Shown: one piece after another, positions 32,202-35,039 of the stretch
How the letters are laid out: every line of letters begins with the position of its first letter
How positions within the stretch are numbered: the stretch's first letter is position 1
Origin: JBFLYN01 sp040756655
GTDB taxonomy: Bacteria > Bacillota > Sulfobacillia > UBA8153
NCBI GenBank assembly: GCA_040756655.1
Contig: JBFLYN010000036.1
Location: 1 to 35,039, forward strand
DNA: 35,039 nucleotides
Reading direction: 5' to 3'
The notes under the pieces: generated by a model
The model's database searches: none
What the model saw: the letters and a program-made list of their open reading frames with translations, nothing else
Told to the model about the DNA's origin: nothing
Program-made: the position numbers and the translations under genes

Positions 32202-33083
32202 TCAGGGATTGCAGTGAGGGCAGTACTCGGCGGGGGCCGTCCGGACAGTGACCGGTTGCTCCTCGGAGTACGGGCACCTGGGGCAGGTCAAAACCTGCGC
32301 TGCTATCTCAGGGGTCGGGTAGCCACACAGCTCGCAGGGGAGCCCACGGCGCTTCCGGGTTGGGGCGAATCCGGGGCTACCGCACCGAGGGCACGGGCTA
32401 CGGAGCTTCCTCACCAGATCTTGCGTGGCCGCCAGGATGTTTTGCATCCGCGTTGGGTTGGCGTGCGCGCGCATATCGGTCTCGAGGAATACCCTGCGCG
32501 TGGTTGAGGCAGCCAGCGCTTGCCGAAAAGCCTGCCACAGCGCATCCCAGCTATTCACATCCTTAATTATCGCAGGGTGAGCCTCGTGGTCGGGACGTAC
32601 CACCAGCCAGTGCTCGGGGAAGTGGACGCGGCGGGCAAACACCTCTGCATCCTCCTCGTCCTCGACTACGGCGTGGGCGAAGTTGGTCTTCTCGCTGGCG
32701 CATTCTCCGCATAGCTCGAGATCCTCCCGGACGTCCAGCAGCAACACGACCTCCCGGTTCCAGGGAAGAAAGCCAACCATGGGATGGGGCCCGAACGTAC
32801 CTTCCGAGCCCAATCCAAGGTCCAGCCCGGTGAGCTCAATGCCCTTGCGGGCCTTGGCCCGAGCGGTGTCCAGCTGGGTGTCCTGGCGTGGGACCTCCCG
32901 CGTGAAGGTGCCGAACCGGTCGGTATCGAAGCCCGCCTCGACCACGAGCTCGCAGCCGGTGCCCGCCTCCAGTGCCGGACCGATGACCTGTTCCTTGCGG
33001 TGCTTGCTAAGAAGCACTGCCTTGCGACCAGCCAGGACCAACGGCCCGTCTTGCAAGCCGGCTCCCGTCATACTGGTGGACAC
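32202..33083 (-). CDS. DUF6671-type protein with C-terminal zinc ribbons
   Basis: 293 residues, apparently intact. The N-terminal half reads AGRKAVLLSKHRKEQVIGPA, FDTDRFGTFTREVPRQDTQL and GLGSEGTFGPHPMVGFLPWN; the C-terminal half has RRVFLETDMRAHANPTRMQN followed by cysteine clusters CPRCG, CELCG, CPRCP and CPHCNP, likely one or two zinc ribbons. This fits the DUF6671 family, function unknown. The GTG at 33083 has GGAGGT nine bases upstream. It stands alone among insertion-sequence debris, suggesting acquisition with mobile DNA. Confidence 0.72.
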   Translation of the reverse strand: MSTSMTGAGLQDGPLVLAGRKAVLLSKHRKEQVIGPALEAGTGCELVVEAGFDTDRFGTFTREVPRQDTQLDTARAKARKGIELTGLDLGLGSEGTFGPHPMVGFLPWNREVVLLLDVREDLELCGECASEKTNFAHAVVEDEEDAEVFARRVHFPEHWLVVRPDHEAHPAIIKDVNSWDALWQAFRQALAASTTRRVFLETDMRAHANPTRMQNILAATQDLVRKLRSPCPRCGSPGFAPTRKRRGLPCELCGYPTPEIAAQVLTCPRCPYSEEQPVTVRTAPAEYCPHCNP

Positions 33084-33156
33084 CGCAGGATTACCTCCAC
33101 GGCATGTCTCAGCTCCTTCGGCCGTTCTCTTGTTGCATGCTCTGTCCCTCAAGCAA

Positions 33157-33427
33157 CTATTCGCAGATCTCTAAACCTCCCCACGGGTAAAGCCGGGGGA
33201 TTCTAAAGGGAACTGCCGCCTCTCCCGGGCTCTCGCCGCACGCTTGTGCGTGCGCTACAGCATCCCGGGCCTCGGCCGTGGCTGTCCCCTCTTGCACGGG
33301 CGACCCGCTCCGACTCCGGAGCATCACCTGAAGGTAGACGGCTTCCGCCGCCCGCAGGAGCGGTTCCGCACCCGGCAAGCGCTCGCGCGCCAGGCCCGCG
33401 TGGAGCAGGTTGTCCTTCCCGATGCAC
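33157..33427 (-). pseudogene. possible tail of a decayed IS605-type tnpB region
   Basis: A short leftward frame runs into the element-end hairpin and ends RIPRLYPWGGLEICE, the kind of read-through peptide seen at tnpB ends. No zinc finger or RuvC motif of TnpB is recognisable further upstream, so the gene itself is lost or unrecognisable. Confidence 0.35.
33172..33210 (-). mobile_element. right-end hairpin of an IS200/IS605-type element
   Basis: The minus strand reads GAATCCCCCGGC-TTTA-CCCGTGGGGAGG, a hairpin (CGG/CCG inner, CCCC/GGGG outer) closely resembling the right ends of IS605-family tnpB elements, where the same sequence also forms the 3' end of the guide RNA scaffold. It lies 89 bp upstream of the DUF6671 start. 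Confidence 0.55.
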
Positions 33428-34048
33428 CTACCCTACCCTGAAATATACCGGGCGCGCGGCGTATGTGTCAAACACCGAGTAATTCACCCATGTCAGCGCC
33501 ATCACAGGCAACCCGGCGCCCGACGCCCCGGCACCGCGGGCGCATCAGGCCGGAGAGGCCTGGGTGAAAAGCATCTCGGCGGCTAACAAGTGCTTGCACC
33601 GAAAACCCGGCAGACCCCGATGCGGGCGAAATCCGGGCCGGGACAGAACGGCACCAACAGGTCAACCCCGTACCAGCCATCTCCGCTCCCGGACTTCACG
33701 CGGCAGAAAGACGGTGCTACGGCCCGCCCTGGAGAGAGTCCCGGGCTCGTAGCCGCCCGGCATTGAAAACGGGTTCCGTCGGTTCGACTTCAAAAAGCTC
33801 CTGAACGTGATGGTTTTCTTCGCGGCGAGAGTCCCGCTATACAAGAAAGCGGCACGCCGCGTCCATAAGCAGTGCGATGTATGCCGCGCTGTTCGCGCGC
33901 ACGGTAGCGGCGGGAAGGCCAGCCGCCGCGGGGCGGATCAGGCTCACCCGGCCAGGTAGCTTTCCAGGAGAATCACCCTGATTTGTCGTTTTGCCGAGAT
34001 GTGGTTCCAGCGAAGCGCTGACCCATCCCGCTTCTGTGGTATCATTTG
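33428..34048. other. 621-bp stretch without recognisable genes
   Basis: Short frames on both strands give low-complexity Arg/Gly/Ala-rich peptides without family resemblance. No start with a good ribosome site, no RNA gene and no CRISPR-like repeat is seen. It may be old, heavily decayed DNA. Confidence 0.4.
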
Positions 34049-34192
34049 CTATACCGCCTTCGATTCCTGCCGGAGTTGGAATGTACGAACCGCCTTGACC
34101 GGTGGCCGGCCCCGGTTGAACCGGCCCTGATGAGGCCGCTCGGCGTTGTGCCAGCCCAGCCACAGCTTTTCGTGTCTTTTCGTGTTTGTCAG
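34049..34192 (-). pseudogene. C-terminal tail of an IS481/IS3-type transposase
   Basis: The minus strand reads KLWLGWHNAERPHQGRFNRG then RPPVKAVRTF before a TAG at 34049. The WHNAERPHQG motif is the conserved end of integrase-core (rve) transposases. Everything upstream is missing. A perfect tandem 10-bp duplication (CTTTTCGTGT twice, 34166-34185) marks the upstream border. Confidence 0.7.
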
Positions 34193-34305
34193 GCTCCAGA
34201 AGCAGACGGGCCTGCGGGGTCGCTCTTTCTTCTTTCGCCCGGCCTCCGCGATGACCTCTCAGGTTCCGCCAGGCTACCCCTCTCCCCTGCTACCCCGTCT
34301 TGGCA

Positions 34306-34665
34306 TCAAGACACATCACCCTTGGCCATGGCCAGTTCGGTAAGGAGTCGCGGTACCCGGTAGTAGCGAGTAGTGAACCCCTGCCGGCAGGCCTGGTGAG
34401 CGAGCGCGCAACACAGGTGGGACGCCGGTGGGCCCCACCACCAGGATGTTCTGATGAGTGCGCACCCACTCGCAACTGGCGAGCGTACGGAGGAGCGCCC
34501 GGTTCAGTCCCCGGGGTTTCTCGTAGTCGATATCCTCCATACAAGCCGGCATGCGTAGCCGCGCCTGCCTTAGCAAACGCGCTAGACGCCGGTTGTGACG
34601 GTAGGTCCATTCGTGGTCCACCAGTAGCCCGAAGCGCTCCTCAAAGCATAGTTCCTGGGTGGCAG
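34306..34665 (-). pseudogene. istB: istB remnant (IS21-family helper ATPase)
   Basis: Reading starts abruptly at ATQELCFEERFGLLVDHEWT, continues RHNRRLARLLRQARLRMPAC and DIDYEKPRGLNRALLRTLAS to ILVVGPTGV, then a small deletion removes the GKT of Walker A and shifts the frame; the next frame reads CALAHQACRQGFTTRYYRVP and LLTELAMAKGDVS before a TGA. The 5' part is cut off by the IS256 end at 34666, and the 3' part by truncation. No istA is present. Confidence 0.85.
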
Positions 34666-35039
34666 GGGTCAAGTCCGAATTTGTGTGTAAATTCCCTCTG
34701 GCAGATAAGATCACCCCGTTTTAATCTGCATTTACCTGAGTATCGGCATTACTCACCTCCTTGCGCTGTTTTTCCGTGTTAAACTTCCACCCCCCATACT
34801 CCGCCATGTCGAAATAGCGGTGTCCAGTGGTCCAAGCCTCGTCGATCTCCAATAGGACCGCCCCCATCAACTGCATCGCGGACTCTTCGTTGGGGAAGAT
34901 CCGGATCACCCTCTCCCGCCGGCGGACCTCTTGGTTGAGCCGCTCGACGCCATTGATGGTGCGGAGCCGCTTCCGGTAACGTTCGGGTAAGGCCATCACG
35001 GCCATTGCGTCCTCAAAACCGGCTTCAAGGCGCTCCACC
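34666..35039 (-). mobile_element. IS256-family element, terminal part (continues past window)
   Basis: The element end GGGTCAAGTCCGAATTTGTG (34666 onward, to about 34697) resembles IS256-family terminal inverted repeats and abuts the istB remnant exactly. The transposase gene follows inward and leaves the window. It appears to have inserted into istB. Confidence 0.75.
34721..35039 (-). CDS. IS256-family (mutator-type) transposase, C-terminal part
   Basis: About 105 residues up to the stop at 34721: LPERYRKRLRTINGVERLNQ, EVRRRERVIRIFPNEESAMQ, LMGAVLLEIDEAW, the conserved end of mutator-type DDE transposases, including the Glu of NGVERLNQEVRRR that is the last catalytic residue. The frame is open to the right edge, so intactness of the rest is unknown. 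Confidence 0.92.
   Translation of the reverse strand, partial: VERLEAGFEDAMAVMALPERYRKRLRTINGVERLNQEVRRRERVIRIFPNEESAMQLMGAVLLEIDEAWTTGHRYFDMAEYGGWKFNTEKQRKEVSNADTQVNAD

Noticed and set aside
33428..34048. Possible TnpB or other transposase body
   Set aside because: No zinc finger, RuvC or DDE motif could be found in any frame.

Overview
The window reads as a chromosome segment of a high-GC, probably thermophilic member of the Firmicutes (Bacillota; Moorellia, Desulfotomaculia or similar). Reasons: strong AGGAGG-type ribosome sites with many GTG and TTG starts, a murT-gatD pair, DUF5317 beside an HD-GYP protein, type 2 isopentenyl diphosphate isomerase, a CCA-encoding tRNA-Pro, and SpoIIE-like and Gmad2-like domains. 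The genus cannot be fixed from the sequence.

Layout. 1-119 is the 5' end of an IS1634-type transposase running off the left edge. 391-4711 (leftward) is a tightly packed set: DUF5317 membrane protein, a 26-residue membrane microprotein, a membrane HD-GYP protein, a PP2C/SpoIIE-type phosphatase, a small P-loop protein, an HD phosphohydrolase and a VOC protein. 4842-8944 (leftward) holds murT, gatD, hflK and hflC, closed by a strong terminator. 9126-9911 is a CPBP membrane protease, convergent with an unusual operon (TPR protein, phosphoribosyltransferase, type 2 IPP isomerase; 9895-12385) that starts directly behind a tRNA-Pro gene and its terminator. A beta-CASP nuclease, a MATE exporter and a NatAB-like ABC exporter fill 12578-17802.

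17803-19843 is a stretch of decayed genes: a CPBP protease (+), an FMN-binding protein (-), the tail of an XRE regulator (-) and a Gmad2-like domain protein (+). Intact genes resume with a two-helix membrane protein, a CBS-CBS-ACT protein, an M20 carbamoylase-type amidohydrolase paired with a 4-hydroxybutyryl-CoA dehydratase/HpaB-superfamily protein, and an orphan Dam-type methylase. Two more broken genes follow, an apolipoprotein N-acyltransferase-like gene and a GNAT acetyltransferase. Then comes a heat-shock operon in the order hspR-like, dnaK, grpE, without dnaJ.

From 30200 to the right edge the DNA is mostly debris: an HD-GYP N-terminal stub, rearranged pieces of a type I restriction subunit (hsdR), a frameshifted IS1634-type transposase, an IS605-type end, an IS481/IS3-type transposase tail, and an istB gene cut by an IS256-family element that leaves the window. 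One apparently intact gene, DUF6671 with a C-terminal cysteine-rich zinc-ribbon region, sits inside this debris.

Functionally the window combines cell-envelope and membrane quality control (murT-gatD, hflKC, CPBP, dnaK-grpE), signalling (HD-GYP, PP2C, HD, CBS-ACT) and isoprenoid/nucleotide salvage. It also shows much gene decay: at least seven pseudogenes besides IS debris. All family assignments are by eye from motifs; no database search was run.
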